Shown here: piece by piece, positions 44,529 through 56,245 of the stretch | Numbering within the stretch: the stretch's first letter is position 1 | How the letters are laid out: each line of letters opens with the position of its first letter | NCBI GenBank assembly: GCA_015501585.1 | Contig: JADNRY010000035.1 | Span: forward strand, 248,001-312,000 | DNA length: 64,000 nucleotides | Direction: 5' to 3' | From: Rhodocollybia butyracea | Lineage: Eukaryota > Basidiomycota > Agaricomycetes > Agaricales > Omphalotaceae | Notes under the pieces: model-generated | What the model saw: only the letters and a program-made list of their open reading frames with translations | The model's database searches: none | Told to the model about the DNA's origin: nothing | Position numbers and translations under genes: made by a program

Positions 44529-45527
44529 TTACTCGTACATGGTGATTACTCGCTCAACCGTCGACCTCTTCTCCTCCCTACTCGTATGGACCACGGGACC
44601 ATCAACCTCTGGGATGATCAGCAGCAACGGAAGATCAAAATTGGGTTTCGAAAGCACTGGAAGGGTAGGAGGGAGTGGAAACTCGTCGAGGTCGACAGAG
44701 ATACTGCTGGACGCCGAAACAAGACTGATGTCGGTGGGGTGTGTAACCCAAAGCGAAGGAATAGCTTGAAGCAGGGAATCGTCGCTGAGAAAAGCGGAGT
44801 TTCTGAAACCTTCGGTATTAGAGATAGACTTTGAGATAAGGACAGCGGGGATCGGACTCGGTGGCCTGGAGCCTCTCCAGGACATGAGAACGCCTCTTTT
44901 GACCTCCATACTCTGTGTCTGAGCTCGCTTCACTTCGTATACTTCCACTTCCACTTCTTCTTCCTCGTCTTCACTTTCGATAATGGAGAGGGAATATACA
45001 GAGGTCACTGAGGATCTCTGAAGGCTTGGGCAAAGACTATCAGAGACTGTGGTTGCGGTTGTCGTCGAAGACTCAGATTCTTTCTTCTCCTTGTGGCCTC
45101 TTCTAGATACGCTTTGCTCGCCGGCTCTGATTGAAAGCATAGCAGAAATATCTTCCTCTTCTTCACGTAGAAACGTCGGCATACGCTTGGGCGAGGCAGG
45201 GGGAGACACTGGGTGAGCAAAAGGGAAGGAAAATGTGATATCTCGTTCGATTTTCTCGTCGGGAAAGTACGGGTCGTTGGATGTTGTACTGAACTGAGGC
45301 GTACTTGCGATGGTGAGCGGAAGAGAGCTAGAGCTTTCGGTGAAGTTTTTGGGAATAGATATTGAGCGAGACGCGTCTTTCTTGATATAGGCAAGATGAA
45401 CAACGCGGATAATAGCTGCACCGCTGATGAGAATGAGAATCGCCGTGAGCGTAATAAGGGCGATAGCTTGGCTGCTAATTTGGGTAGGATGTACAGCTAC
45501 TTGAGGAAGAGGAAGGGTAGGGGCCAT
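44529..45527 (-). CDS. Hypothetical single-pass membrane protein
   Basis: This single-exon ORF gives 332 residues from ATG 45527; the in-frame TTG just before it is not a start. One hydrophobic helix near the N-terminus (SQAIALITLTAILILISGAA) follows a short Pro/Val segment, with no signal peptide. This gives a short lumenal or outer N-terminus and a long cytosolic tail. The tail has Ser/Thr-rich patches, an acidic run (ESEDEEEEVEVEVYEVK) and a Leu/Pro-rich C-terminal part (FPLPPTLPVLSKPNFDLPLL). I do not recognise it. Agaricomycete genomes have many such lineage-specific proteins. It is co-oriented with the Mid2-like gene, with 240 bp between them. Confidence 0.6.
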   Translation of the reverse strand: MAPTLPLPQVAVHPTQISSQAIALITLTAILILISGAAIIRVVHLAYIKKDASRSISIPKNFTESSSSLPLTIASTPQFSTTSNDPYFPDEKIERDITFSFPFAHPVSPPASPKRMPTFLREEEEDISAMLSIRAGEQSVSRRGHKEKKESESSTTTATTVSDSLCPSLQRSSVTSVYSLSIIESEDEEEEVEVEVYEVKRAQTQSMEVKRGVLMSWRGSRPPSPIPAVLISKSISNTEGFRNSAFLSDDSLLQAIPSLWVTHPTDISLVSASSSISVDLDEFPLPPTLPVLSKPNFDLPLLLIIPEVDGPVVHTSREEKRSTVERVITMYE

Positions 45528-45984
45528 CAAGTCAATTTGTGTATTTGCGTTTTCTGGCTGTGCGTTTCCTGTCGAAACATTCAGTTGAAGATGGATTTCA
45601 AGAAATCTGGTACAGACTAAAAGTAGTGTATGAGATTTCGTTGCGAATAAAAGGCATAGTCGTGAGGTCGTAGCTTGAAAATGAGTGTAATAATGGTGGG
45701 TAGAAAGAAAGACTGTTTTTTGACGCGCTTGTGAGGCGAAGAACTAGACACGTGCAAATTGGTGTTCACGGCGAAGTTCACGCGCAGAAGTTGAAGCTTT
45801 GTTGACCAATGACGGTATGTATTTACACATGCGAGCGAGAGCATTATATACGATGCATTTCTCCACCCAAGTTCGCTCCAAATCTTTCCTGTTTGTGGTT
45901 CCAGGTTTGCGCAAACTATAAGCGGCTTTCGTCAGTCGGGAAAAGAACGCATAGATGGAAACACACAAACAAATAATGGAAAGA

Positions 45985-46485
45985 CTAAAGCTTTGCACTA
46001 CCCTGGTACTGGCCACTATACCCCTCGGTCGGTTCTGTTAGCTCGTGAAATACCATCTGTGCCAGCCTTGCATCTTTGTACACCCGTAGGCCAAATGAAT
46101 TCTCAACCTTCAGCATTGCGCCAATGACGCCCTGATAGCCACTATCCACGACCCCTGCATGAATCTGGATGCCAGACCGGAACAGCGAGCTTCTGACAAA
46201 TATCTGGCCCATGATGTTGCGCGGGGTGCGAATGAACTCGTTGAACTCGACCAGATAGACACCTTGGTGCAGGTGCACATATTCCAAAGTTTCGCCAGTG
46301 AAAGGAAGTACAACTGAACCAGCTGTTTGGCGGTGAGTATTGTCAAAATCGATACAGCCAGCAGATTCCAGCGTCAGCACCTGTTTTAGGCTTAGATCGA
46401 TGCCACACGGCTGAATTTGAGACTTGGCGCACCGTATGTTGGTCAAGTTTCCACGCGCGTAAGCTATTCGGCCAGGCAAGATCAT
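45985..46485 (-). CDS. dUTPase/dCTP-deaminase-fold protein
   Basis: A single exon gives 166 residues from ATG 46485 (MILPGRIAYARGN). IQPCGIDLSLKQV near the N-terminus, HLHQGVYLVEFNEFIRTP, GQIFVRSSLFRSGIQIHAG and VVDSGYQGVIGAMLKVENS are the ordered motifs of the DCD/dUTPase superfamily. The RSSLFRSGI segment retains the Ser and Arg matching E. coli Dcd Ser111 and Arg115. The position matching catalytic Glu138 (LEFYN in E. coli) reads LKVEN, so the deaminase Glu appears to be Lys. The VVDSGYQG segment carries the Asp typical of dUTPase motif III. It may therefore be a dUTPase rather than a deaminase. The intronless gene and single-domain prokaryotic layout leave an old bacterial origin possible. 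Confidence 0.8.
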   Translation of the reverse strand: MILPGRIAYARGNLTNIRCAKSQIQPCGIDLSLKQVLTLESAGCIDFDNTHRQTAGSVVLPFTGETLEYVHLHQGVYLVEFNEFIRTPRNIMGQIFVRSSLFRSGIQIHAGVVDSGYQGVIGAMLKVENSFGLRVYKDARLAQMVFHELTEPTEGYSGQYQGSAKL

Positions 46486-46700
46486 CAAGTAGGAGTATAT
46501 AAGCGCCTGGATAGCGCGCGCTTGTGTATTGTGTTAGCGTGACCGTGGGAAGCTGCATAGCTAAACAGTTTTCAAATTTGAGTTTTTGAAAACCTAAAAG
46601 TAAAAGTACATCCAGCGGACGAAGCTCTTTCTAAAACATACAAAAGTGTGTGCTCAACCTCCTTAATGATATTCAGCTGCTGACCATCGCTGAATACAGG

Positions 46701-47201
46701 ATGTCTGACGCTGACGAAATCACTGTTGAAGCTGCTGAGGTTGCCGAGGTCGAAGTTACTACTGAGGCTCCCAAGGGAAAGCTTTCGATTGAAGAAGCTC
46801 TCCAGGTATGCTTACTATCAGCTCGACATCACAAATAATAGCGTCTCAAATTTTCTTTATAGCAAGTACTGAAGAACGCTCTTGTTCACGATGGCCTTGC
46901 TCGTGGACTCCGTGAATGTGCCAAAGCTCTGGACAAGCGCCAGGCTCACCTTTGCGTTCTCGTCGAATCTTGCACCGAAGCTGAATACATCAAGCTCATT
47001 GAGGCTCTTTGCGCAGAACACAAAATTCCCCTCATCAAGGTCCAGGAAGCAAAGGTTTTGGGAACTTGGGCTGGATTGTGCAAAATTGACCGTGAAGGCA
47101 ATCCGAGAAAGGTCGTTGGCTGCTCCTGCGTTGTCGTCAAGGACTACGGAGTAGAAAGTGAAGGTCTGAATGTGATTCTGGACTACTTCAAGAACCGTTA
47201 A
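46701..47201 (+). CDS. RPS12: 40S ribosomal protein S12 (eS12)
   Basis: Exons 46701-46805 and 46863-47201 give 147 residues. After an acidic N-terminus come [77 protein letters not shown] and the end LDYFKNR, all diagnostic of eS12, an L7Ae-like protein of the small-subunit beak. The single intron is GT-AG. The 215-bp gap to the divergent dUTPase-fold gene must hold both promoters. In-frame upstream codons lack an ATG closer than 46701. Confidence 0.97.
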
Positions 47202-47847
47202 TCGCCTTTCGGTAAGTGTTTACTAGCCTTTTGATTTCTCGTGATGACAGAAAGACTCCCTCTACTGAGCTCTTGCTTTGAGGAAGAATGTCTATCCGGA
47301 ATCATTATATTTTGTCTGAACTCTCTTTCCTCTTCGCACAAAACTCGTATACTGATTTGAATATTTTCAGTCACACTTAATCGGTTGTATGGTAAACGAT
47401 GGGATGTGTACGCATAGCCATTTGACTACCTAAATTCATGAGTATATACAAGCCTGATGGATTGGATAATCTGGAATTTGAGACAGACTTGACCAAATTG
47501 ACTGCGCTTGTGGCACTGAGCATGGAATGCAGATAGGTGGAATGCATTGGCTGATGCAGAGTGAGGATGGTCCAGTGTGATGATGTAGTTGAACTGCAAG
47601 CTTCAATGTTTCTACTGGGCTTGCGTGCTGGGTTCACTACTTTAAATGATGCTATTGGAGGAACATTTCATTGCGCGATGGTACAGTAATCCATCTCATC
47701 TATCGTAATTAAGCTAAAAGGTGCATTCACGGACAGCTCTAGAATACAAGAGGCCACTATACGACCTTGGCTTCCTGATAAAACATCCACCTACATAGTA
47801 ATGATACAATTGCAAAGACTTTTCATTAGTACTGCATCTCGTTCAGC
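47202..47847. other. Convergent 3' gap, 650 bp
   Basis: This stretch lies between the RPS12 and ELL stop codons. It has no coding-like ORF; the ORF at 47637-47377 (-) has no ATG-plus-splice support. Confidence 0.5.
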
Positions 47848-50609
47848 TCAGTCAATCGTCCCCCGCTCATGTGCAAGTTGCATACTCTGCAACTCCTCCC
47901 ACTGCTGTTTGTTCTGGCTCATGATCTTCGACAAGCCTTCATAGTCTAGCAGTTCAATATCACCATCCGAATCACTCCTTGACCCCGACTCCTTCGCCAG
48001 CAGACGTTCAATTTCATTTCTCTGTGAGACCAGAGCTTGGAGCGTGCCCAAGTACTTCATATATGAACTGGTGTACTTGGTTCGAAGATCACGATGATTA
48101 GCATCGTGACCGTTCGCTAACGTTTGGTCCTCGGTAGCGGTACTGTTGTGTGAATGCGAATGACGAGAGCTAGTAGAAGAGGACGAAGAAGTCACGGTAG
48201 GTGGGCTGGGTATTGGAGGGCTAGAGTGACCAGGGTCGGCTTCGTCTTCAGACGAAGTGTAGATGGGCGACTTTCTCCGAAGCTTGGTAGTTTTGCTAGC
48301 GGAGCCTTTGATGGAAGAAGTACTGGCAGTAACTCGTAAAGGTGGCGGTAACGGCGAAAGTTCCTTCTTAATCTCTTTGCTGGAAGAGCCTTTGCTGGAA
48401 GAAGTACTGGCAGCAAGTCGTGAAGGTGGCGGTAATGGCGAAGGTTCCTTTTTAATCTTCTTGAGGGGAAGGGACGATAGAGGAGAAGGTTCTTTCTTGA
48501 TAGTCTTGGATGGCACTGAAAGAGAGTTGGAGGCAAGCTTTTTATCGAAAGTTGGATCGTTTTCAAGTTTGGTCGGCCTCGGCTCCCGTTTATCCCGTTC
48601 GCGGTCTGAGCCTCTTTCCTGTTCACGTTCTCTATTCCTATCTGGTTCACGGTGGCGTTCTCTAGATGGGCCTGTAGCAGCCAAGAGCTGCATGCCATCC
48701 TCCGTTTTCCTTCTTTTACCTCTGGCCTTTATGCTTTCCTCCTCCTCCTCTTCTTTCACTTTTTTCCGCTTGAGAGCCGACATGTCACTCTGTCGGCGCA
48801 ACGCATCACGATCTTTATGATTTTCTCGTTCCAGAGATACGTCCTTGGGCCTCTCTCGACCTTGATCCCTATCTTTCTCTCGACTTCTTTTTGATCTTTC
48901 TTCGAGTCTTTCTCGACTCTTCTCCTTTGGCCTATCTCTTCCTTTATCCGACTCTCTATCAGAATCAATCGCTTCTTCCCGGAGGCGCTTGACTCGTTTC
49001 ACTGGGTCTGGTCTATCTTCACGAGTATGAACTCCAATACCTCCTGTTCCACTAGACGAGGTAGATAGCTCCCCATCTTCCTTTGAGGCTCGTACAGCTT
49101 CAGTACGAGAAGTAGAGGCTCGCGGGTCATTTTTGGGATGTGCCTCTGCTGGTCGTCGGGTCACGTCCTTCATGACTACATCGATTTCCTTAGAGGTAGA
49201 GGCAGAGGAGCTGGAACTTCCAGATTTGTTTTCTGAACGTGAGAGCTCAACTGGTTTCGGAGGTAGCTTATACCCGGATCCCGGCTGTCTGCGCAAAGCC
49301 ACAGTGGCAGTGGGAGTAAGCGGTGTAGAAGGATTGGAGGAAGAAGGTGCGGGCGAGGATTTACTAGTCTTCACGGAAAGTGAAGGAGCGGGGCTTGGTC
49401 GTGGTTTCGTTTCATCTTTGATCATGACTTCCGTCTTGGCCTCTGTCTTTCGCACCTTCTTCTCCCTAGCTTCCTTCGAAGAGATTCCACGCTTGGGAGC
49501 CGGTACAGGGGTCGATGCTTGTGAAGTAGATGCGGACACGGAAGTGGGAACGAGTGAATCAGCTGGAATGGGGTTGGCTGGGGGGCGATATCTTGCGTGT
49601 TCCCACTTTGGGTCATTCTCTGGAATCCCAAGAGCTTTAAGAGCTCTGCGCGAGGCACGGGCCATGTTGGTGCGTTCCGATTCCGATAGTCTGGGCCATT
49701 CATATGGTCGCACCTCGAGCCATGACTCGTTCTTCAAGCGCCATATTCGCAGAGACCCTTTCGTAGCTGGAACTTGTTCTGCAACCTGAATAGGAGTAAG
49801 TAGGCAGTAGTTTTCCATTAGAAGCACTACATACGAAGGAGAGGGTGTCTAATATCTCCTGCTTTGTTCTCGTATCTGCATTAGAACCTCCGACTGCCTT
49901 GACGGCGTCCTCAGTTGTACGCTCTGCAGTAGCAAGATAATGGATCAATCTGATCTGTCGTTGTCTATCCTGAGGTTGTTTCGAGGGCTGAGATGGACGC
50001 GGAGACAATGCGGAAGAGGAAGAAGTAGAGGCGCTCAGAGCGATAGGTTTCGCCTGGTCACTAGGTCTAACGGGCTTTCTAAATATATCTGGCTTCTTCT
50101 TGGTTTTGGTTGTCGTTGGTGGCAACTCGTTGGCATCGAGGAATCTAGTCCTGGGGTTATTGCGCCGCTCCGCGGCTGCTGCTGTTTTTTCGTGAATTTT
50201 GTTAGCAAGCTCATCGGAAAGTTCACGCTCAGATGATATTGTGAGTCTTCCAACAACATTAGCGTAGAACTTCAACGGAACAGATGGCTTCATTGCCGAT
50301 GCCGAGCGCAAGTACAAGTCGTGAGGTATCTCCTCGGTCTGGCTTTGGAGGGGGAAATGGGATTCTCCGATTACAATGCGACTCTGTTAGAGACATTAGC
50401 ATATAAGGAGACAAAGAGAACAAAAAGCGCACAGAGCCATCTTCGCCGACGACAAAGTCTACTTTGGGTTTGCCATTTGGGTCGCTTTGAAGGGCATTCA
50501 TTGCTTCCATCGACAAACGCAGAAGCATTCCGTGCTTTGGCCTCGAGTACATTGGCTCTCCTGGCCTCGACTGGCCTTGGAGAGTGTATGTGGCATTGGA
50601 GAGCAACAT
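47848..50609 (-). CDS. RNA polymerase II elongation factor ELL-like
   Basis: Exons 50609-50433, 50383-49835 and 49785-47848 give 887 residues. The N-terminal ELL domain (about 1-330) includes LQGQSRPGEPMYSRPKHGML, IVIGESHFPLQ and HYLATAERTTEDAVKAVGG. A helical segment follows around LRIWRLKNESWLEVRPYEW. The centre is a long low-complexity region, rich in Arg-Asp/Glu repeats (RERERERE-like dipeptides) and Ser/Pro. Two near-identical KKEPSPLP...KEIKKEL units occur near residues 690-760. The C-terminal 80 residues match the occludin/ELL (OCEL) domain: DLRTKYTSSYMKYLGTLQ and YEGLSKIMSQNKQQWEELQ. ELL suppresses Pol II pausing in super-elongation complexes. It is divergent from phospholipase B across 205 bp. 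Confidence 0.82.
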
Positions 50610-50814
50610 CAAAGTAAAGAAGCAAGTGCCACTAAAGAGGAGACAAGGATCACATGTACAGCCACCACCAATGTTCCCGTTTATTGTTGGCCCGAACGAG
50701 ATCACAACGCGTCTGTCAGCGACAACAATAGCTACAGCTCTGCCACAAATGCCGTATGTTTTCACAAGCATGTAAAAATTGATCATCAAGACTTCAACTT
50801 TGCTTTCAACCCTC

Positions 50815-53323
50815 ATGAGGACTCTCCTCGGGCTGCTCGCTATATCTGCAACGGCTATTGCATTTGAAGACTCTGTTACAGATTATGCACCGTCCGTCAA
50901 TATCGCTTGTCCTAATCTTGAAACAACAGCGTTTGTCCGTGAATGGAACGCTACGAACCAGACACTCAACCCAGCCGAAGAGGAGTATGTCAACACGCGC
51001 ATAAATACCACCATCGCACAAGCATGGAATGATTGGCTTGGTAATGGCTCACAACTTGGCTATAATATAACTGCCTTCCAGGGAAACTTTCCTAAAATTG
51101 GGTTAGCTCTTCCGGGAGGAGGACTTCGAGCGGCACAAGTCGGTGCTGCCGCACTAAGTGGCATCGATGCGAGAAACGACTCAGCCAAAACTGCAGGCAC
51201 TGGCGGTCTGTTGCAGGTCTCATCCTATCTAAGTGGACTATCTGGTATGGCTCACATCTATTTTAGCTTTCCTTACTAACTGCGCACAGGAGGTTCCTGG
51301 GTAACGGGCTCGTTATACTTCAACAACTTTCCTACCCTAAATGATCTCGTTTTCGGTAATGGTAACAACCTCACTGGGTGGCTACTGGACCTTGCGTTTG
51401 CCTCACCCGACGGCGACGATGTATTCTCAGAATACAATCAGTACTTTTATGGCAGTATTCTCTGGAGTGTAATGTCAAAGGCCAATACCGGAATGTAAGT
51501 ATGCCATTGATGCTTTTGGAATGATACATTGACTCTGCTGCGTAGAGACACGTCCATCACCGATCCTTGGGCAAGAATGATCTCCTACCATTTCCTTAAC
51601 CAGACCAGTCGCAGCAACTTTTTCACCAATGACACTGCTCACGGTGCTGGGCAACTCTGGTCCAATATACCAACGATACCGGCTTGGCAGCAGCGCCTAA
51701 CACCTTTTCCTATCCTCGTCACAGATTCCCGACCACAAGGAGATAATGCTACCACCGCTTTGGGTTTGACTCCTACCGTGTACGAGGTATAATCTTATTT
51801 GCTTGTAACAACCGTGCAGTCGTTTTAACTGTTCACACGTGTAGATTACGCCTTTCGAATTTGCGTCGTACGACCCCGGCCTATCAGCGGGCGTCAATCT
51901 CACGTTTGCTGGTACACCGATGACAAACTCAAAACCTGTCAACGCTTCTGCCTGCGTAACTGGTTTTGATCAGGCTGGGTTTATGATGGGTACCAGTGCC
52001 AGTTTGTTCAATGTAAGTGTCAACTAGCATAATAATCAACAAGTATTCATCGTCCATCAGCAAATTCTGGATTTTGCCCACAATACGCTTCAAGATTTTT
52101 CTTCTTCGGATTCGAATGCCTTGCTTTATGTGCTATCTAGGCAATTAACTGAAGTTCGAACTCGAGCCGACGACGTGGCAAACTGGTATTCGCCGTTTAA
52201 CGGTCTCAAACCATCGACATATGAGGATTCCAACTCTACTTGGCTGTCGTTGCTCGACGGGGCTTCAAACGGAGAGAATATCCCCTTGGCGCCTCTTTTC
52301 GTAAAAGAAAGGGCATTAGATGTCATAGTGCCTTTGGATAGCAGTGCGGATGACACGAATAATTGGCCCAAGCAAGTCCTTTTTATAGATGGCTACTATT
52401 TAGCTAACATAGTCACCGCAGTGGAACTGGATTATTGATCAGCGCGCAGCGGCAACAACAACTTCTCCAAGCATCTCATCAGGCGTTCCCGCCTCTACCT
52501 CAGGATGCACAGGCTTTCATCGATACCGGTGCTAGAGAGCGGCCGACTTTCTTTGGCTGCGATCCCACGCAAAATCCCCCAGAGTTCCCGCTGATTATAT
52601 ATATCCCCAACACCCCGCCGTTTAATGGCGACGCCCCAGCGGCAAAGTGAGTCATTCAGTATATCATTGTTTCCAAACAGCGGTTCTCATCTCATCCATA
52701 GCACTGGCACCTTCCAGCTACAATACACAGCAAAGGCATCTCAAGTACTATTCGACCAAGTGCACAACAACACCATATCTGGGTTCGTCCCAAATACCAC
52801 CCACGCCGATCCAAACTTTGGCAGGTGCCTCCAATGCGCTGCTGTCGATCGGGCACGATATAAACTGTCTCCCATAGTGAATCGGTCTGAGTTTTGTCAA
52901 ACCTGCTTCACGCAGTACTGCTTTAATCCTGAGGCTCCTCCCAGTCTTTCAGAGGTCCCCGATCGACAGCAATTGTTTGTTGACCCAGATCCGCAGGGAC
53001 TGGTAGACTTTTTGTCTGCAAACAAGTTCAAGTTAATTGGTGGACTGGTCGGTCTCATTGTGTTCATCGCATTACTTGTTGGGGGACTGTGAGTTTTTCA
53101 GCATCTTTCTTTACTGTGAGCTCATTTTTATTGTTTTAGAATATGGTGGAAGAAGCGCAGGGACAAGCAATTCTTTACGCAATACCATCAAGTCAGCGCA
53201 CTTCATGAAGAGGAAGAGGCGACGATGAAGAGGTACACTCAGTATCTTCGTCCAGAAGCATATGAAATGCCGTCTCACAGAGGCTCGCTCTACTCTGACC
53301 ATGGGTCTTCAACGGCATTTTAA
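50815..53323 (+). CDS. Lysophospholipase / phospholipase B, membrane-anchored
   Basis: Exons 50815-51244, 51290-51494, 51546-51786, 51845-52012, 52061-52371, 52422-52646, 52702-53088 and 53140-53323 give 716 residues. The start MRTLLGLLAISATAIAFED is a signal peptide. The cPLA2-type catalytic core has the oxyanion Gly run LALPGGGLRAAQ, the nucleophile Ser in GLSGGSWVTGS and the Asp in SLLDGASNGENIP, where the usual second Gly is Ala. Many N-x-S/T sites and a Cys-rich block (CLQCAAVD, CQTCFTQYC) fit secretion. Instead of a GPI signal there is a transmembrane helix (LIGGLVGLIVFIALLVGGLI) and a basic 55-residue tail. The fifth intron starts CAA-GCAAGT (GC-AG). The enzyme deacylates phospholipids and lysophospholipids at the cell surface. 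Confidence 0.93.
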
Positions 53324-53602
53324 ACGGGGTCAGGGTTTTGTGGACAATCTTTTGCGGACATCTTTTCGGTTGATCTTCTCACTTTACTTACGCTTTTACA
53401 TTTCACGGACTTATGAATATTGTTTTCATACTTACAGCCTACTGCCTCGATGACCCTTTACGCCTCTGTTCATAATGACATCGCATTTACAGTATATTAG
53501 TATAATAAATCTTACAAAAGCAAAAGCAAAAGCAAATTTCAGGTAAAGTGAAGGTTACAAAGATCTTGTCAACAATATAGATCCCGTATTGTTTTACATC
53601 GA

Positions 53603-55667
53603 CTAGGATATCTCGTCCAATGTCATGTCGCCAGGAATCGAATCCAAAACTTGAGAGGTGGGTGTTTTCGCAATTCTTACCTCAAAGCTCTTATTCAGAC
53701 TCACAAGTGGAGGTTTTGCCATCCTTGTGAACCTGGTCCCCAGTTTCATCTCGTGTGGGACTGCGACAGACTTGTACATGTCCAACTCGTTCTGGAGGTT
53801 CTGATTTTGTGCAGTCATTGTCTCATTTGTTCGCGTCGACAGTAGGAGTTTCTGCAGCAAGACGTTAGCGAGACGAAGCATGGTAATTACTTCAAACTGG
53901 ACTCGCCTGTTTGGTATCTGATAACTCGTTCCTTATCTTCTCGACGTACATTATCCTCTGTCCAGGATTCTGGTGACCGATAATCTCAGCATTGGCTTTG
54001 CTCAGTCGTTGAGCCTCGTCCTCTGCCAAAGTGTTACGAGCTAACAGTCCTTCTACTTCTTCTGACAGCGAATGATAGGCTTCCTGGAAGCGCTCAGCGT
54101 CCGTAAGCTCATTTGTTAGCCTTATGCAAGAAATTTAATACAAGCTCAAAGATCGAAAAGCAATACTTACTGCTCATTTTCTGCTCTCAGCCCATCCTCT
54201 GCCATACGCAACTTTTGAACTGCGATCGTTAAACGATGGACGACATCCTTTTCCTTCCGCAGTGCATCCCCACTCTTAAGGACCTCTGTCTTCAACATTG
54301 CTTCGAGCTCCGTTACCTGTTGCTTAAACATATTCGACGACGATCTGAGGCTTTCAGCAGTAACAGTCGTTACTTGCAAAAGCTGCTGCACAGTGTCTCG
54401 CTGCATTTCAACCTCCCGGAGTTTGGAAGCAACAGCAGCAGTTGCCCGTAACTCTGCCTCTACATCTGCATACGCCACCAGTAAATCATCATTTTGTAGA
54501 TGATACAATTCCGCTTCCAACTGCAGATTTTCAACGGTAGTCCGTGTGATGTTTCTTTCCAGTTCCTGCTGGTCTTGGTCCAGACAGGCGATAACATCAT
54601 CCAGTATAGCGAATGAAGGCAGTAAGGGGGGTTGCGCAGCTGCGCGTTCGAGGGAAAGTGATAGTTCTTGTTCCATATGTTTCAGAGACCTCCGTAAGAG
54701 TTGGTTTTCCTCTTTCGTTTGTCGGATAAGATTTGCCAACTCAGATACCTGTCCCTCGGTATTCCCCAGTTTCCGAGTGAAACGTGCAACTTGTAGCTGG
54801 AGATTGGCGTTTTCGAGCCTGATTCGTTCATATGTGGGTTTTGGAATCATGCTTGCAGCGAGCACACTATACTGCTCTGCTACCTTTCCAATCATATCAT
54901 TGTGTTCTCGAAGCTGTTCCAAAAGGGATTCTTCTGTGGATTCCGCATTCGAAGTCGTTTTATGTAGTTCGTCGCGAGTTATAACCATCTCCAGCTTCAA
55001 GTTTTCCACCGACAGTTTCATCTTACCAGCTTCAGCGTCCTGCTTCAACTTTGTTTCCTTCAGCTGGTTCTCTGCCATCTCACGTTTCTTCCTCTCGGCA
55101 GCCAAACTCTTTTCCAAGTCCGCAATCCTCTTATCCCGTTCCTTCATTTCATCTCTCCGCATTGTCTCTAGCGACTGTAATGCTTTCTTCGTATCCGCAA
55201 TGTCACCGTGTTTTGCCGTCATCTGGGATCGCTGGTGCTCCGACATGCGAAGTTTCACCCCAAGGTCCTTGATTTCGGCTTTATCAGTATTGGCAATCCT
55301 TTTGAGCTCTTCCACACGCTGCTCAAGGGCTTCTTTCTGTTTCTTTTGTTTGTCCGCGCGCTCGGTTAGTTCGGAATTGGCTTTCTGGAGACGTGCGAGC
55401 TCAAGTTTCAGTCGTTCAACTTCGACTTGATGCTATAATAAGCCTTAAGATTCGTCGGAGACTAGTTGAAATTATCACATACTGTTTTCTTTCCATCGTT
55501 ATGTATCCTTTCCAAATTATTTACCTTGCACTGAAGCACGGTATATCGGTCAGCGGCATTGAGCGTGGTGCTAGGCTTCGATGTGGTCCTCTTGAGGTCT
55601 GAGTTCACGCGAGGTCAGAACATATCTAGAATGGTAAAGTTTAAAATGCACCAGGAATTTCGGACAT
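53603..55667 (-). CDS. Coiled-coil protein with HMMR-like C-terminus
   Basis: Exons 55667-55652, 55598-55483, 55432-54171, 54120-53907 and 53851-53603 give 618 residues. The start MSEIPDLKRTTSKPST is followed by almost continuous heptads from residue 45 to 560 (for example LEQRVEELKRIANTDKAEI). Near residue 520 is GHQNPGQRIMYVEKIRNEL, resembling the HQN-x-KQKI-x-HV-x-KLK-x-EN motif in the C-terminal domain of hyaluronan-mediated motility receptor and in related microtubule proteins. A role in spindle or microtubule organisation is therefore plausible but inferred. The fourth intron starts CAG-GCGAGT (GC-AG). A 31-nt intron-like stretch near the C-terminus (GTAAGA...TCAAG) is in frame and treated as coding. 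Confidence 0.72.
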
Positions 55668-56245
55668 CTTTTGCTTTGAAAATATACTGGAACGTCCTTC
55701 GTTTACAAGTTGCCTATGGGTTTTCCCCAGATGAATAAGGTATCTCGACAATTGAGAGCACCTTGATATAATCCTCGGACCGATCTGGGACGACAACCAA
55801 GGTAAGCTGGTAACCGCTTGTCAAGGTCAGGAAGAAGTTCGAACAACTTGTTTGTTGAAATCACGTGGGCGCGGAATGCGTCAGGTCCGGTCAAAGCGCT
55901 TCGTACTCAACGTCACAACTCTCAACGCCATTCCTTGTTCACTGATGTTCGCTCAGTAGTATCATCAGTTGCTACCAAGATATGTGCATGGAGGAAAGTG
56001 TTCCGGCATCAAACTGCCGAGAACTTTCTTGACCGGGCTGCCGCTCCGATACGACCGGCTTAAAAAGTGCTATGTTCGTAGTGGCATACAGAGGGGGTAG
56101 GCAGGGCTACTCAAGCATCATGCTAAATATCTGTTACAGTCCAACCAGCTCTACCTATTATATCACTTATCTGAGTTTAGGGGCGGGTTTGCGCTCGCGC
56201 TGAGCCTCTCGGACTTAAATCATGCTGCTTCAAGTTCTTGATGTC
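55668..56245. other. Intergenic gap before tRNA-His
   Basis: This is the promoter side of the coiled-coil gene, with an ATCACGTG E-box at 55862-55867. No other gene is supported. Confidence 0.5.

Noticed and set aside
45744..46016. 90-codon minus-strand ORF after the dUTPase-fold gene
   Set aside because: It has no ATG near its start. The dUTPase-fold protein ends naturally at YQGSAKL before it. Coding flavour is modest, so I leave it uncalled.
48263..48820. 185-codon plus-strand ORF opposite ELL
   Set aside because: It is the complement of the low-complexity ELL coding region, which avoids stops on both strands. It has no independent motif or splice logic.
53665..53695. 31-nt intron near the C-terminus of the coiled-coil protein
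   Set aside because: It is shorter than the other introns, and the sequence is open in frame. Splicing is not needed to reach the stop.
54546..55430. 294-codon plus-strand ORF rich in Ser, Arg and Phe
   Set aside because: It is antisense to the coiled-coil gene. The composition is what heptad-repeat codons give on the other strand.
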